The notes under the pieces are model-generated. The model had not been told where the DNA came from, made no database searches, and saw only the letters and a list, made by a program, of their open reading frames with translations. The translations under genes were made by a program, and so were the position numbers. A stretch of 64,000 nt of DNA from Nitrospira sp. (lineage in GTDB: Bacteria; Nitrospirota; Nitrospiria; Nitrospirales; Nitrospiraceae), in assembly GCA_031315995.1 (NCBI GenBank), contig JALDRG010000008.1, positions 62,001 through 126,000 on the forward strand, read 5' to 3'. Shown piece after piece: positions 63,900-64,000 of the stretch; position 1 is the first letter of the stretch; the number at the start of each line of letters is the position of its first letter.

Positions 63900-64000
63900 T
63901 TATAACCGCGGCAAGATCTCCCGCTCCGCCCTGGTCACATCCTCGGGAAAATCGATCTCCGTCCATGGCAACCCGCCGATTTTCTCATGCCCGACTTTCA
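63900..64000 (-). CDS. Nucleotidyltransferase, C-terminal fragment (cut by window edge)
   Basis: About 33 codons end at TAA (63900-63902). The peptide reads KIGGLPWTEIDFPEDVTRA and ends ILPRL. The PWTEIDFPED-type ending is common in sugar- or choline/inositol-phosphate cytidylyltransferases. It lies 22 bp upstream of the fused nucleotidyltransferase/CDP-alcohol phosphatidyltransferase gene and may supply the CDP-activated substrate. The catalytic part lies outside the window. Confidence 0.65.
   Translation of the reverse strand, partial: KVGHEKIGGLPWTEIDFPEDVTRAEREILPRL

Noticed and set aside
1..64000. tRNA or rRNA genes, CRISPR arrays, insertion sequences, prophage
   Set aside because: No T-loop (GGTTCGAATCC-type) sequences, no regular direct repeats with spacers, no transposase or integrase frames, and no terminal inverted repeats were noticed on reading.

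Overview
The window is 64 kb of a GC-rich bacterial chromosome. It reads as a member of Nitrospirota, most likely Nitrospira or a close relative. This is inferred from the remembered feel of the protein sequences (stand-alone indoleamine 2,3-dioxygenase, bifunctional nucleotidyltransferase/CDP-alcohol phosphatidyltransferase, the style of the glycan genes) and from gene order. No rRNA or tRNA gene is present to prove it. The cell is diderm: MurE carries the DNPR motif of meso-diaminopimelate-adding enzymes, and there are beta-barrel and lipoprotein genes. Almost everything is encoded on the minus strand.

Layout (transcription mostly runs right to left). 1-7741: one long run from a TTGACA-type promoter, rpsF-ssb-rpsR-DUF177-rpmF-plsX-fabH-fabD-fabG-acpP-fabF-rnc (rnc is cut by the left edge), coupling ribosome parts to type II fatty acid synthesis. 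7874-10557: a Tyr/Gly-rich lipoprotein with an outer-membrane barrel, a doubtful small membrane protein, and an indoleamine 2,3-dioxygenase. 10738-13234: prs-rplY-pth with its own promoter. 13377-18875: pilC, a PilS-like kinase, a PilR-like sigma-54 activator and ispE. 18942-21103: pgsA, a small plus-strand unknown gene, and a class C beta-lactamase-fold hydrolase.

21216-42280: a complete, tightly packed division and cell wall (dcw) cluster, in transcription order rsmH-ftsL-ftsI-murE-murF-mraY-murD-ftsW-murG-murC-murB-ddl-ftsQ-ftsA-ftsZ, continuing into pgeF-yggS-proC-yggT-divIVA. mraZ is missing, yet the region before rsmH holds a good sigma-70 promoter, TGGGN pentamers at a 10-bp period like MraZ operators, and an inverted pair of DnaA boxes.

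42428-51324: a mixed region. It holds asnS, a secreted repeat protein, a seven-repeat BNR lipoprotein, yajQ, cstA, a toxin-antitoxin locus whose toxin is broken by a nonsense codon, a decayed glutathione S-transferase, a PilZ gene and an alpha/beta hydrolase. Two of these genes have promoters so close to the ATG that their mRNAs may be leaderless.

51358-64000: an uninterrupted minus-strand envelope glycan or glycolipid cluster. It contains two nucleotidyltransferase-type genes (one fused to a CDP-alcohol phosphatidyltransferase, one cut by the right edge), an LPG-synthase-type flippase, two GT2 and two GT4 glycosyltransferases, a Wzx-like flippase, a GT39-like membrane transferase, an FkbM methyltransferase and, unexpectedly, a LarA-like nickel-pincer racemase with all key ligands in place. 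This cluster is the best candidate for an undescribed system: a surface polymer or lipid that may use a phospho-polyol headgroup and a racemised 2-hydroxy acid.
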